Origin: Tanytarsus gracilentus
Taxonomy: Eukaryota; Arthropoda; Insecta; Diptera; Chironomidae
Assembly (NCBI GenBank): GCA_038502055.1
Contig: JAXRKN010000044.1
Location: 5,294,001-5,358,000 of the forward strand
Direction: 5' to 3'
Length of the DNA: 64,000 nt
Below, in pieces: positions 39,795 to 52,061 of this stretch (positions are counted from its first letter, which is position 1; every line of letters starts with the position of its first letter). Made by a program: the position numbers and the translations under genes. The notes under the pieces were generated by a model. The model ran no database searches. It was not told the DNA's origin and was given only the letters and a program-made list of their open reading frames with translations.

Positions 39795-42700
39795 AAGCAG
39801 TTTTTCAAAAATTTGGCAGCGGAACCATCGAAATAGTTTAGTGTACGATGACAATATTGCGGCCTCCCCAAAAAAAACTTACATTGAAGTATTAAAAACT
39901 CGAAAAGCAATAAGAAACAAAAAAAATCTTTGAATCTCTTCAAGAAATTTAATTTTCAATTTTCGCGCCATGTGCGGATGAAAAAAACATGAAGAATCTT
40001 TTTTAATTATGTCAAGCTTGTAGAATTTTAAGAATTTCTGTCGCTCGCGATGGTTTAACAATTTATTTTTGGCTTCTTAATTAGTTGTATTTGATTTTGC
40101 TCTTTATAATTCTTAGAAATAAACTTTTTTCTTACTCTCGACGGGTGTTTCACCCTCATTTTCACCTTTTTAACGATTATTGTAGAGTTGACGTAAGATA
40201 TTAATATTTAGTTAACCATTTGCGTATTTTTGTATAAAGGACTTTCTTGCCTAAATATTTGCATCTACTTAAAGATTTAACGGAACAAACTTTTTTGATC
40301 GAAAAAAAATTTGTGATATGCGAAAAAAAATAAAAATGTATGAAAAATACTCGAAAGGAAAGAAATGTCAAGAAGGGTTCAAAATTTTAAATTTTTGCAT
40401 CCTTGAAAAAATAAAATTGCTCTCTATGAAGGATTTTCAAAAGTTTTGCGGTTAAATTGCATAAATTCAAAAAAAAACTTGGGCATTAATTAACTTTTTT
40501 ATATCATAACAAAAAATCAGTACTTAACATTATCATAACGAAGAAATATTTGCCGTCCTTTTTATTTTTCATCGCTAGTCAGACACAGCAAAAATCTTAC
40601 AACGATTTGCAAATTTTTAACCGCACAACTTCTGAAAGTTCTTCATGATTTATTTATAATTTGCTAGTTTTAGTGCAGCATAAAAGAAAAATTATTTCCC
40701 TTAATTATTTTTTCTGTATCCTATAATTCATTACCGTCAGTATTGTGACCCACACACACACCCATTTTATGTTTATAAGTTTTTTAAAGACCCCACACAA
40801 TTTAAGTTTAAGAATTTTCTTGAGATTTTTAAAAAATTCGGCATTAAAGTGCGAAAAATTCTCATTTGCCTAAAAAATACTTAAGCTGTATCAAAAAAAA
40901 TGAGATTAAATATTTGCGCGTAATTAATTTTAGTTCATTTTCATTTGTGACGATGTACCAGTACGAAATGACAGGGTTCTGATCGACATTAGCTTCTCGA
41001 AAGCTTCAGCTATTAGATGATTAAGGCCATTATGCATAAATCATATAATTTAATCAAAAATATTTTGCACCCATTCACCATCCCCCCATTTTTTATATTT
41101 CACACATCTCGCACCACGCATACGATTTGTTTGTAAGAAGCTCCTAATTGACATTTTTTGATTAAATATATTCACTATGCACACACACACACACTTACAT
41201 TTTAATTGTATGTCATTTTAAAGAATACTCAATACTACTTAATTCATGAATTATTTTTCTCCCATTTTCATTACTCATTTTATACTCTATTGACCTTAGG
41301 TTCTTTTTAAAAAAAATATTTTAAAATTTGTTGAAATTTTGGTGAAAAAAACGTTTAATTTTTAAATATTTCATTTTCTGTGAGTTCCATAAAAAATAAG
41401 AAAGGAATTAGTGAAAAAGCGAGAAAAAGAACAAATTTGAAAATGAAACAATTAAACGTATTTTTTCCTCAAAAACCCAACAAATAATTAAAAGTGAAGA
41501 AAATTGTCTTCAAGCTTACACCACGCAATTGTGAACTTAAAGAATTACTGAGGAAACATTTTTCAAAAACATGAAGGAAATATTTGTGATTTGCAATTAA
41601 AGATAATGAGAAAAATAAGAAAACTTAAATTCTAAGAAAGAGAAAGAAAGGAAGAGAAAAATATTTTACCTATAAAAGCATATAAATTATATATATATGA
41701 GAATGCATTAAGAAACTTTGCTGACACGATAATTAGATGATAAAAAGAAGTTTGTAGAATTTTTTGAAGAAAAAAATATTTTGTAGTAATTTTAAGACGA
41801 TTGAAAAAAAGCATTAATCAATTAATTTACTCTTAGAGGATCTGCAGCAGGTTAAGAATTAACTAATAATCCCCCAGAAATGCGCCAGCAAAAACCACAT
41901 TTTAAGCTTTTTTGTATTACACACGACGCACGATTGCCTTAAATATGAACAAAGAGAAGAAAATTATTGAGCAAATTTTAACGAAAAGATTTTTAGTCCT
42001 TTGGTGCATGCTCGCATGAATGTGAGCAAGAAAAATTAGACGATCCTTAGAGTGGATCATTGACACTATTCAGACAAACAATTTTGTAAATAAAAAAAGG
42101 AAACGTTATTTCAGAAAAAAAAGGAATGGAAAAGCTCGAAAATATTTTGATATATTTGACAAAGATTTTTATCGTATGGCGAAAGAAGAGAAAAAATATT
42201 TTTGAAGAAACATCAAGTAACACCAAAACGGAAACATTTTACCAATAGTTTTTAAATTAATTTTTATATATTTTTTGTTGTTGTAGATTTTTTAGTTAAA
42301 AATTTCCTCCCCTTTTTCCTTCTCTCTTAATTTTGAATCTCAAAATGATCTGAAAACATTTTTCATCCCCCATTAAAATATAAAACTCTTCATTTTCCCA
42401 TGAAAAAAAAAATAATTTTTAATTTTATTTCATACCCGATTGAATAAGGTCAAGTGATAAAGCGAATTTGTTTAATTTTAATCTATGACAAAAAATAATC
42501 AAAAAACCAACAATTTTAGATGTTAAATATTTTTTTCCATTCACTTTTCGATTTTTACATTTTTGATTTTAAAGAATAATTTTAATGTTAAGGAATTTAA
42601 AATTTATTGTAGCGTGCATGTCTGTTCGCGATTGTACCAGTTTTACCTTTTTTTCTCCCTACTTAACAAACATTTTTTGCTCCTCTTTAAATATTTTTTA

Positions 42701-43310
42701 ATTTAACTCATTTTGACGGTTGAACAAATTATGAAAGAACAAAATAAAATTGAAAGCAAGTAAAAATGTTGAAAAACTCTACTTAAAAAATTGTACCATG
42801 AGGAAAACGTGGATAAAATTGATGAGAAAAAAAATTATATTTGCAAGTAGACACTAACGATATTTTTTTACGAAATAAAATTATTAATGAATAAAGTCAA
42901 ATTGTATTTTTTTATTTGAGTTATTTTTCAGCCTAAAAAAATGATAAAAAGTGTTGGCTGCGACCATGGGATTTTAATTTTAAGGATTCGAACCTAATTT
43001 TTTTGATTCTAAACTTGATTTAATTAGAAATTTTAACTCTCACAAAAATTATGTTTTTTATTAAAACAAAATTAAATTTTACAGACTTAAAAATATCCAA
43101 AGCTAGAAATAATGTGAACAAATAAATAATTTTTTCCCGCCACAAATTCATAACTCGTGTGCATTCCACGATGAGTGTAAACTTTCGAAAAAAACACTCG
43201 GTCGAAGGGGTCGTCGAGAAAAAATCTCACAGCTGATTGTTAAATCATAACAAACAAGTCGCAATAATTCAGTAATTAATTTAAAAAATCTCCATGTTAA
43301 CTTTTTAGCG
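39795..43310. other. 3' UTR of the GATA gene and intergenic spacer
   Basis: No coding sequence was seen. Candidate poly(A) signals on the plus strand include AATAAA at 40119-40124 and others near 42874 and 42889, so the 3' UTR could be about 0.3 or 3 kb. A CA microsatellite lies at 41180-41195 and a GGATTCGAACC 11-mer at 42984-42994. Confidence 0.5.
41180..41195. repeat. (CA)n microsatellite
   Basis: About eight CA units in noncoding DNA. Confidence 0.8.
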
Positions 43311-43333
43311 ATGCAATTTTGTGTTAAACAATG
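43311..43333 (+). other. 23-nt first coding exon of the TCAIM-like gene
   Basis: ATG plus six codons and two bases, then gtgagt. It joins exon 2 (acceptor ctttttag at 43574) to make a Cys codon. Without this exon the N-terminal reading frame has no start upstream of the conserved HPDLF block; the next ATG (43681) would cut into that block. Confidence 0.75.
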
Positions 43334-45180
43334 GTGAGTTATTGTGAACAGACAATTTAAATCATTAGATTGTCAAAACTCGACAAAATTCTTCGAGAAA
43401 TTATATTTTAAAGTTTATGTGGGAGTTTTGCAACATAAATTAAACTCATCGTTGATGCTAAAATGTTTCGCATAAATCTTCTTTAAAAATTCTAAAAATC
43501 CTCGGTTCGAATCTCTCCAACATCCGACATGAAATTATTTTTTGCTATTTTTGAACCATTCTTTGTCTTTTTAGCCATGGCACAAAAACCGGAAGTTACT
43601 TCCAACTTAGAACTTTCACCTCCTCACAACTTCAGACATCATTACGTCCCTTTTTCTTCCTATGCCACCCTGATCTGTTTATGAAATTCCCTGAACAGCG
43701 TGCGATTAATGAAAATTCTCTTCAATCTCTATCCGCACATTTAGAAACACTTCAACGCAACTTAAATCACTCATCGCCACCATCGCTTCCATTTTATCTT
43801 CGAAATAAGGAGAAATCGAATCCATTTCGACTAGTCAAAGTGCCATTAAAAGAACGCGAGACGAAAAAATTTGTTATGCAGATTCTCAGAACATGCGACC
43901 TTGATACGTCATATGTTGAAAAACTTAAACTTCCTGATTCGCCTTCAGCATCGAGACATTCGAGTCACTTTAAAAATGCTCCCGGCGTTAAATACACGGT
44001 TGACGACAACGATGGACAATTTTCTGAGGAATTTGATTTATTTCAATTTAAAGTTAGAAAAGCAAAAGAAGATGAAACGCTCGAAAAGTTTATTAAGAAA
44101 AATATGGACTTGGCACAGATTAGAGCGATGGCACTGGAAGCGATGCGAGAGGAGGTCCAGAAGCTTAAAGTTGATCTTGAGAAAAAGCTTGATTTAAAAG
44201 AAATTGTTTATTCGTGTGGATGGAACATTGAGCACTTCCAGGGGTGCTTAAGAAGTTTAGAAAAACTTTATAAATTATATCCGGACGACATGCAACACAT
44301 CAAGAAAAAAACAGTAATTTTTAGTCAATTTACAGGAGTTAGTATGGAGGGTGAAGTTCATCTTTTCACTGGAGATGTTCAGAACTCCTGGCTGGATGTA
44401 AGTGTTCCTAATTTTTAAATAATAGCCGTTAAATTTTAAATTATTTTAGCTGATAAAAAACATTAAAAATCAAGAGATTTACCTTTCAACCATACCGATG
44501 TACGAGAACACCCTGAGCCGTGTACTACTCAATATACAAATTACAAGGAGAAAATTTATGCCTAAAACTTTGGCGAAGAGTTATTCAAGTCATCTAAGTC
44601 GAGTCATCACAAACGTCCTCGATTATTTAAGCAAGAATAAATTCCCTAAAACATGGCCTGAAAATGGACTCGAAGACTTTGAACTTGTAAATTTCAATTA
44701 TTAACATTTTAAATTTTATTTTATAGAGCTCGGTTTTTATTTTAAAAAAACTAGGTAATTGAAAACGAATCGGGACCGTTGATGTTGAGCCCAACAGGTC
44801 AGATTATTGTCCCAAGCACGTGTCCTGGATTTTTGCTCGTCGATTTTATTTCAAAGCACTTAGAAGATGCAAGCACAAGAATGAAAGCGTATAACAAGTA
44901 TGAAAATATTTAAACCGTTTCGTAATCCTCACTAATGTTCAAATTATCTTTTAGAAACAAACACATTGAAAAAGAGTTGCACAAAAAGTGCATCGTAAAA
45001 TTAGGAGTAAGCACTTTGATGAAAGATGACAATGTGACTCCTGAACTGATGATTGAATGCATGCGAAGACTCCTCGAAACAGATCTAAAATTTAATAATT
45101 TAAATGTTCATATCACAACTTATTTTTCGGTTCTTTCAGACGGCACGATTTGCATACCTTGGAATTTTAAAAGCAATTGA
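43311..45180 (+). CDS. TCAIM-like mitochondrial protein (DUF4460/DUF4461 family)
   Basis: Complete five-exon model: 43311-43333, 43575-44397, 44450-44686, 44755-44897, 44955-45180; 483 residues, close to human TCAIM (about 496). The 23-nt first exon reads MQFCVKQ plus a split Cys codon. The first ~32 residues carry K/R but no acidic residue, fitting a mitochondrial presequence. Next comes the J-like block with LRPFFFLCHPDLF and NENSLQSLSAHLETLQ, which matches the start of vertebrate TCAIM. A K/E-rich helical stretch follows, then the C-terminal region with VIFSQFTGVSMEGEVHLFTG and SPTGQIIVPSTCPGFLLVDF. Vertebrate TCAIM is a mitochondrial protein reported to dampen T-cell activation; insects lack T cells, so the ancestral role is presumably a general mitochondrial one that is not visible here. 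AATAAA at 45248 is a plausible poly(A) signal. It converges on skywalker. Confidence 0.88.
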
Positions 45181-46886
45181 TTTCAAAATTTTAATTAACT
45201 TTTTTGACTGTTGAAACTGTTTAGAGAAATATATATAAAGGTATTTTAATAAAAAAAAATTATTTTCATACATTTTAAAAAAAAATTATTTTTAATTGAC
45301 TAAAAATTTTAACATTTTTAATTCTTCGCTAACGATTAATGATAAATTTTAACTTTTCCTGGAAAACTAAACAAATTCAGCTAATTTTTAATTATTTTTG
45401 ATTATCTTCCTTCTTGTTTTATTTAACTGAACTTTAAAAAAAACTTTTTACATAAAGTCATAACATAACTCAATAATTTTTTATCTCATCTGATGTGTCA
45501 AACTTAAGAAATAATCACAATTTTGAGGGGTGTTAACCATCTCTTTAAAAAATATTAAAATTGAAACCATATGAGAGGACAGTTTGGAATTTAAATTTTA
45601 CAATTTTTAAATTACTCTAATTTTGATGGAAAAATTAAAGGGAAAAGTTATTTAAATGTTAAATAATTTTTTATCCTCGAATTCAAAAAAAGTTTAGAAA
45701 AATTTAATCTCCAAGTTCCTCATGTATGGACATTTTTAAATAATTTGAATGAGCGATTAGAAGACAAATAGTTTACGACATTGAAATGAATTTATATTTT
45801 TTTTTGATCCTGAGGAATTTTCTGAATTTGATCATGTGTGTTCCACTTTGTTCGTTTCCTCATCGAAAATATGTATTTCTACTTCACTACGCATAGCATC
45901 AAATATTTATTAGTTATTTTTCGCTCTATTCTCTATATATAAAGTTTTGAATCTCACGTCTATATAGAATTTACGCATAAAATTTCTTTGTAAATCTGAA
46001 CAACATTTTTTTTAAAATCCTTTTCAACTCGCTTTAAATACAACATTCTAACATAATATGCATTTTTTTCATAACCACATCGAATATTGCTCTAAAATTG
46101 AATCAAGAGAATTTTTCAATCTTTTATAACTTAAACACGCATATTATTGTTCCTCATTTCGGCATTTTTTTATAAACTTAATTTTTGGTATCGACTCGTT
46201 GAAAGGAAAAAATAATTTGGCAAGAGATTTTGGATGATCATAAAGACACGAAATAAATTCATTCATTCTTCCATCCAATCACAATGTTTGTTTTACAAAC
46301 AAATTAAAAATAAATATGTTAAAATTTCAATCATAATCTCTTGCGTCGCTATCATCATCCAACATCTCTTGCTATAATTTCATTTATGGAATGACTAAAA
46401 AAGAAATATGATTTGAAATTATAAAATAGCACTCGCACGATCTCGGAATGGAACTTCTCAACTCTAGCTGTCATTAATTTTATTTTTGGGGGGTGAATGC
46501 GAGCCGAAAAAATTCTTCTTTTAAAATCATTTCGTTGAGTTTTATAAGATACTTTTTTTTTGAAACTAAAAAAACTCGCATTAAAATAACTAACTTTTTC
46601 TTTGTTTCGGTCATGACTCGTTGTTTATACGAAATTTAAAATGTTTCAACAAGCTCACTTTACTATATAATAATTGTTAAATATGTATTTTTTTCAATGC
46701 AATGACAAGAATATTTCAATAATTGAGAACAGATATAGAGAGAGTTGATGAAAGAATTAAAAATACAACAATTTAAGCGAATGTCTTATATCTTAAGATG
46801 ATGTTGATGAAAGTTGTGTGGCTTTGAAAGTTGCCATTATTGTTTCTTCGCAGATTAATTTCAATATAAGAACATCTAGATTGTGT
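45181..46886. other. Intergenic spacer between convergent genes
   Basis: Holds the 3' UTRs of the TCAIM-like gene (plus) and skywalker (minus). It is very AT-rich, with no recognisable coding or RNA gene. An 'aggggtgttaaccatc' word near 45528 resembles the ends of the small intron repeats. Confidence 0.55.
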
Positions 46887-49800
46887 TTAAGCGCCAACAA
46901 AGCCATAAACTTCAAGCACTTTAATCTCAAAGTCACCGGAGATGCCGCACAGTGGCGGATTATTGAATGTCTTGCACTTTTCACTCTTTCCAAATCGAAT
47001 ATTTTCATCCATCCATATTGCATGTCCATCACTAAAAAAATAAATTTAATTAAAAGTTTTTTTTAACGAGCATAACTCACCCTCCTCCAATCGTCAGCAT
47101 TTTACTGTCAGCTGCCATAAAAAGTTCTGATGCATGGTCAACATTTTTGTCACTTTCGATTCCCACCCAAGGATATTTTGCACGCTCGGGATAGAGTGAA
47201 AAGAGAAACGATTCACCAGTTCCGAAATACGCTAATTAAAAAGTTTTTAATGAGATAAAATTTAAGGGTCGTAAAAATTTAAATTTACCTTGTCTATTGC
47301 CCTTATCGTCTCTCAGATTACGTTCGTACCATCGAGAGGAACAGTAAGCACCGAAAACCTGTAAAAAAGAGAGCAATTAAAATTAAATCAGAGAGGAAAT
47401 AAAAATAACTCACTTCATTATTGCACGTTTTTATCATGAGCAATGTTGGTTCGTGGTGTTCAACGCGAATATAGAATGTGGTTAATGAACAACCATGCTC
47501 TTCGGTAGTGTAGAGCAGTACCGGTTGATACATAGTTATTCTCACAGGAAGCCAAGACCAAAGTGTAAAAAGCTACAAGAGAAAAAGACATGAGAAATTA
47601 TTTATCATCGTCTACAGTTGAGATGGAGAGCGTAAAAATTATTATCACACCAATTACAATTAATTGGCAGTTATTAAGGAGGATGTTAGAGATGTTAGTG
47701 TGGTTGCAAACTGTTCAGTTAATTTTTTTCTATATATACATGACTTACATTTTCACTTTCTATAACTTGACTTTTCATTGATTGAATGGGAAAAACGCCC
47801 GTGGAAACGCCACGAACGTCGGGCGAATGAGCACCCTTTTTTTGTTAATTAATTTAGTTTGTTAGTGATTTATTTTTATTATTAATATGCAGCATTCAGA
47901 GAGAAGAAAAAGAGAGAAAAAACAACAGAGAGCAAAAATTGATTATTTAATTTATGGATTAGCCAAAAAACAAGGTTTAATTTTTTTTTTGCAAAATCAA
48001 AGCGTTTAAATTTTGAATGAAATAAAAAAACCCAAATCTACGTAAAATTTCTTTAATTACCATTTCTCGACATGAGCCGACATCAATCGAGGGTAATTTG
48101 GGAGGAGGAGATTTCTAATTGATAAAATTATAATTTTTTAGTGAATTTCCGAATGATTGAAAAACGAATAAAATAATATTGCGTGTATAAATTAAAGAGA
48201 TATATCTAAAAAAGGGGGGAATTAAAAGATTTAATTATTTCTCATCGTACCTCTCGAATCGTTAACGTATGTGACATCATCTGAATATTGATTTGCGATT
48301 GACTCGTTGGTAAATTATCCGTTGATCTCGATCGCAACATTGGCTTATTTCCGCTGCACACAGATTTACTTTTCAAAGTCATTTCAGTCTTTATGAAAAT
48401 TCTTGTTATGTACGATGAACTGTTGCAAGGAAATGAAGAATTAAATCAGATAAAATTTAATCAGAATTTTAAAATTACCTCAATCCTCGTATGCTGAATG
48501 CAATTCGCATTAACTTGAATGGTGAAACAGGAATTTGTTTGCAAAACTTGGGAATTGCATTATCAATGTCATTTTTAATCGAATCGGAATTCCATTCCGA
48601 TGAGTTTTGTGTATGCTTATGAAATAGGATAAGAATCGCTAACGCTACTCGATATAATACTTTTATTCCTTCATGGAAAAAACAATCCATGACACGAACT
48701 GTAGAGAGGAATTAAATTAAATCAATTATCGGATCATTTAAAGTGCACTTTTACCCAAGTGTGGAAATGGAAGTGCACCAAGAATCCACCAGCACCAGTC
48801 AATGAAGATTCTTTGGGCTTTCTCTCCGGAACACATTCGCTGGAGATAGAGAACATCGTTTTTAACATGCTTCTTTGCGATCTGCATCACAGTCTTCCAT
48901 GTGACCTCATACAATAGCTTCGTTTGTGTTATAAACATCTTATCTTTAGCAGCTACCAAACTCGTCATGCAATGATAGCACTCTTCCTCTGCGAAGAGAA
49001 AGATTAATTCATTATTAATTTCATCATAAATCCTCCACGTGTCGATGCGATCATTATCACAGTGCATGATTATTATCATACGACAATGTAGTTTGTCATG
49101 ATTGTAGAGGTAGTATAATAATAATTAAATGAGGATAAATCTTGTGCAAAGTAAATTCTTGATAAAGCTTCTAAAAATAACTCATAAAATATTTGCCGAG
49201 ATTTGCCTCCATGTTAGAAAAATGTGACACGTTACGTAGTAAATAGGCAGTTGATATTAATTTACTTTAATTAAGCTTCTAATGTACAATGATTAATTGT
49301 TTATGGATCTAACACACACACACACAGACAAACTACCTTCAAGGCATGACTAACTTTTCACTCAATCATTTTACGTCACTTTTTTTATTTTCGTAATTTA
49401 ATATTATCAATTAATGAAATGATATACGCGGCGGATATTTGACCCTCTCAACAATAACAAATTTATGTTATGAATTTCAGGAAGGAAACAAGTTCTCACC
49501 TGACATGAAGTGCAGAAGTATTGCGGTGATGGGATAGAGTGAGGGACTGTAGGTGATGTCAGGACATGCAAAGCCGAGAACGCTCACAATACGATCGGCG
49601 ACAGAACGGCCTTTTTTCGTCAGATGATATGGCAAGCAGTGGGTTGAGTCGACGAATGGTGGAAGCATAATGGGCTTTTCCGGCAGTTCGGTGGTTCCAA
49701 AAACTTGATTCACCATGTCCCAATAAAAGCCGTCCAGCATTTCTTTTCCCTAGATTATTTAACAAAGTTAGTTTCAATTAATTTACTTTTGAGATTTCCC

Positions 49801-52061
49801 AAATTTTTCACCTGATGGTGTTGAGCACATAACGCCGGCCATAATTGACTTCTGATTGTTGCATTCACCGGCCATGGGTTTTCACGTATGATGAGTTTCA
49901 CTTCACGCTTCTTGCCTTGCTGAATCAGACCTTTTATATCGTTAAATGATTTTAGTTGTTGCTTTTTAGCTAAAAATAGAGCAAGAAAATGGATTAAAAG
50001 AGGAATGAGAGATATATCGATTTTAGATATTAAAAGCTAATTTTTCAATTTCGAACAGACGCAAAATAAGAAGCTTTCTTGACTTAATAAATTATAGCAA
50101 CGAGTCGACTGCTCCTGTGAATTATTCACACCTCTCGAGCTTATTATATCTTACTTAAGCGATTTTTATCGCAAATTCAATAAAAGTTTAGATTTTCTTC
50201 GAATAAGTTTCGATTGATCGTCTCATATATACTCGCACGAGTTTTATCACTTGACTGCGCTATGATTAATGCAAATTTATGCAATACTCGATAAAAAAGA
50301 ATTGTGTGTAGTTTAAAAAGAAATCGCATGTATAATTAGCGAGTGATTAATTCAATTTACGATTGACACGATCATGAGTCAATCAAAATGTGTGCTGCAT
50401 TAGCGAAAATTTACCTTCTTTGTTCGCCGAAGATCGCCATCGTTGAATACAATTTATACAATTATTACGATCGATATTTTGGAGATATTGCAAGCCCTCA
50501 TAAATATTGCTTTCGGGATCAATGTAAATACTGGGTCGTTGCTGCTTGCAATAGCTCTCAAGCGATGTGGTCGTATCGAAAGACGATAATTTCCTAGCAA
50601 CCATCTCGAACTTAATAATTAAATTTGAGATTTTTTTTTTATTAAAATAAACACACGCGAGAACAGTCAATAATTATACAGCGCACTATATGCAGCTCGA
50701 TTGCATTATTAGAAGTAAAATAAAGCCTCAGAGTGCATCGAGAGTCAAGATGAGAAATTGTTTATATTTGCATTTTTTTTCCTTCAACATGTGCCGATAA
50801 TTTACTATTTTTCCATCGCGATCACTTTCATCTTTTGAAATTAATGTCAATAAAAAAAATTTTCTCGCCACTATACTCGAGTGTATCCTTGAATTGGTAG
50901 TAAGGTAAACACTAAATACTCTCTCCTTCAAGGATATCACGAACGCATTAAGTCTGGAGAACCGTTATTGATATTGAGTGTTTTATTTTCGTGCAAAGTG
51001 ATTTTTCACTTCAATTTTTTATGTGGGAATTTTATCGAAAATATTCTAAAGCACAATAAAGCTTAAATCACGACAATATAAATTATATTTTTTTCAAAAC
51101 TAAATTGCATAACCGTTTCTCCTCCCTTCGAGGTTTCACTATCGAAGTTTACTGCAAAACTGAATGAATTTTTTGTCGCTTTGCACTTCCTATAAGTGTA
51201 TGTACTTATTTTTAAATAATATTTTACTCTCACGAATTAAGCTGTACGTGAGTGCACTCTCGGTGATTTTCTCTGTTTATTAATTGCACATTCGAGTATG
51301 TCAATGTGTGTGGCAATTGAAAATGCTCACGCGAACAATTAATGGAGACTTTTTTAGCATTTAATTATCGGTTAATTCTTCAAGCACGTGGAGATTTTAA
51401 CACATTTTAAATGAATTAGCCTCGCGGTATCACTCTAAAATTTAGACTAAATGGAAGAGATCGACAAATTATCAAAATTACTATCTCGTAGATGTGAGTT
51501 CGGGTGTAAACACAATTATCACATACGAGTTGAATATTTAATATAATATATTGGTTGCCGGGATTTTTCTCTCATGAAAGAGAGAGAGAGAGAAAAATAT
51601 AAATTAAGCTTGTATTCGTCAGCTGGTAAATAGTTGCGACTTTTTTCACGAGACTTTAATTGCTTGTTATTGTTGATATAAAAATAAATCGTATACATAT
51701 GAAGAGACTAGCAGAGGGGTAAATCACTTGGTTTTTAGATATTAATTAAATCTTGTGAATCGAATAAGTTTAAACTTTTAATTCTAAAAATTGTCTCATC
51801 CTTTTTTGGCATAATATACTTTGCAGTCATTTTTTGGCGTTGACAAAATAATTAATATATATATATATCTGGCAAAAACCTCTCGAGAGCGATGACGCAA
51901 AATTAAGGATATATATGAAAGTTCTATGGCATACCTGGTGAGCTCTCATTTGAGAGAGGAATGTTGGTGTAATCCACATGCGGCGCAAATCCCTCATAAA
52001 TATCACTTTCTTCTTCAATTCCACTTAGCTTATCAGCTTGAACCGCTCCACCGCCTGGCAT
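46887..52061 (-). CDS. sky: Skywalker / TBC1D24 (TBC and TLDc domain protein)
   Basis: Synaptic-vesicle traffic regulator; Drosophila Skywalker is reported as a Rab35 GAP that binds phosphoinositides through its TBC domain. Exons read downward: 52061-51935, 49969-49812, 49749-49500, 48988-48755, 48698-48479, 48419-48251, 47572-47414, 47358-47289, 47231-47081, 47031-46887 (stop TAA). All phases match, giving 560 residues against 559 for human TBC1D24. The TBC domain starts around residue 50 (ENPWPVNATIRSQLWPALC) and runs through PITAILLHFMSEEECYHCM, DWCWWILGALPFPHL and VRVMDCFFHEGIKVLYRVAL. A short polar linker follows, then a TLDc domain (LFTLWSWLP, VFGAYCSSRW, YFGTGESFLFSL, ISGDFEIKVLEVYGF). 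A second possible first coding exon at 50604-50415 has the same exit phase. Start MPGGG is chosen because it splices in frame. A strong donor (cacg|gtaagt) near 54333 on this strand could mark a noncoding 5' exon. Confidence 0.93.
49312..49326. repeat. (CA)n microsatellite in a skywalker intron
   Basis: Seven CA units in the intron between 48989 and 49499. Confidence 0.75.
50415..50604 (-). other. sky: Alternative first coding exon of skywalker
   Basis: An ATG at 50604 opens 63 codons (MVARKLSSFDTTTSLESY..., ending ANKE) and exits in phase 1 at a GAAG|gtaaat donor, the same phase as the 51935-52061 exon. Either can splice to 49969 to give A-K-K-Q-Q-L. It cannot be an internal exon after the upstream one, because the nearby acceptors give an immediate stop in the required frame. 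Use of this exon would give a 581-residue isoform with a different N-terminus. Expression is inferred, not shown. Confidence 0.7.
51855..51869. repeat. (AT)n microsatellite
   Basis: Seven to eight AT units just downstream of the donor of the first skywalker exon. Confidence 0.7.

Noticed and set aside
48989..49079. Apparent N-terminal extension of the skywalker exon at 48755-48988
   Set aside because: It reads through an intron. The acceptor cgcag at 48989 restores the conserved FMSEEECYHC sequence across the junction.
50605..50670. Upstream in-frame ATG extension of the alternative skywalker exon
   Set aside because: The extra residues look like translated UTR, and the conserved-looking start is MVARK. 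Not decisive without 5' ends.
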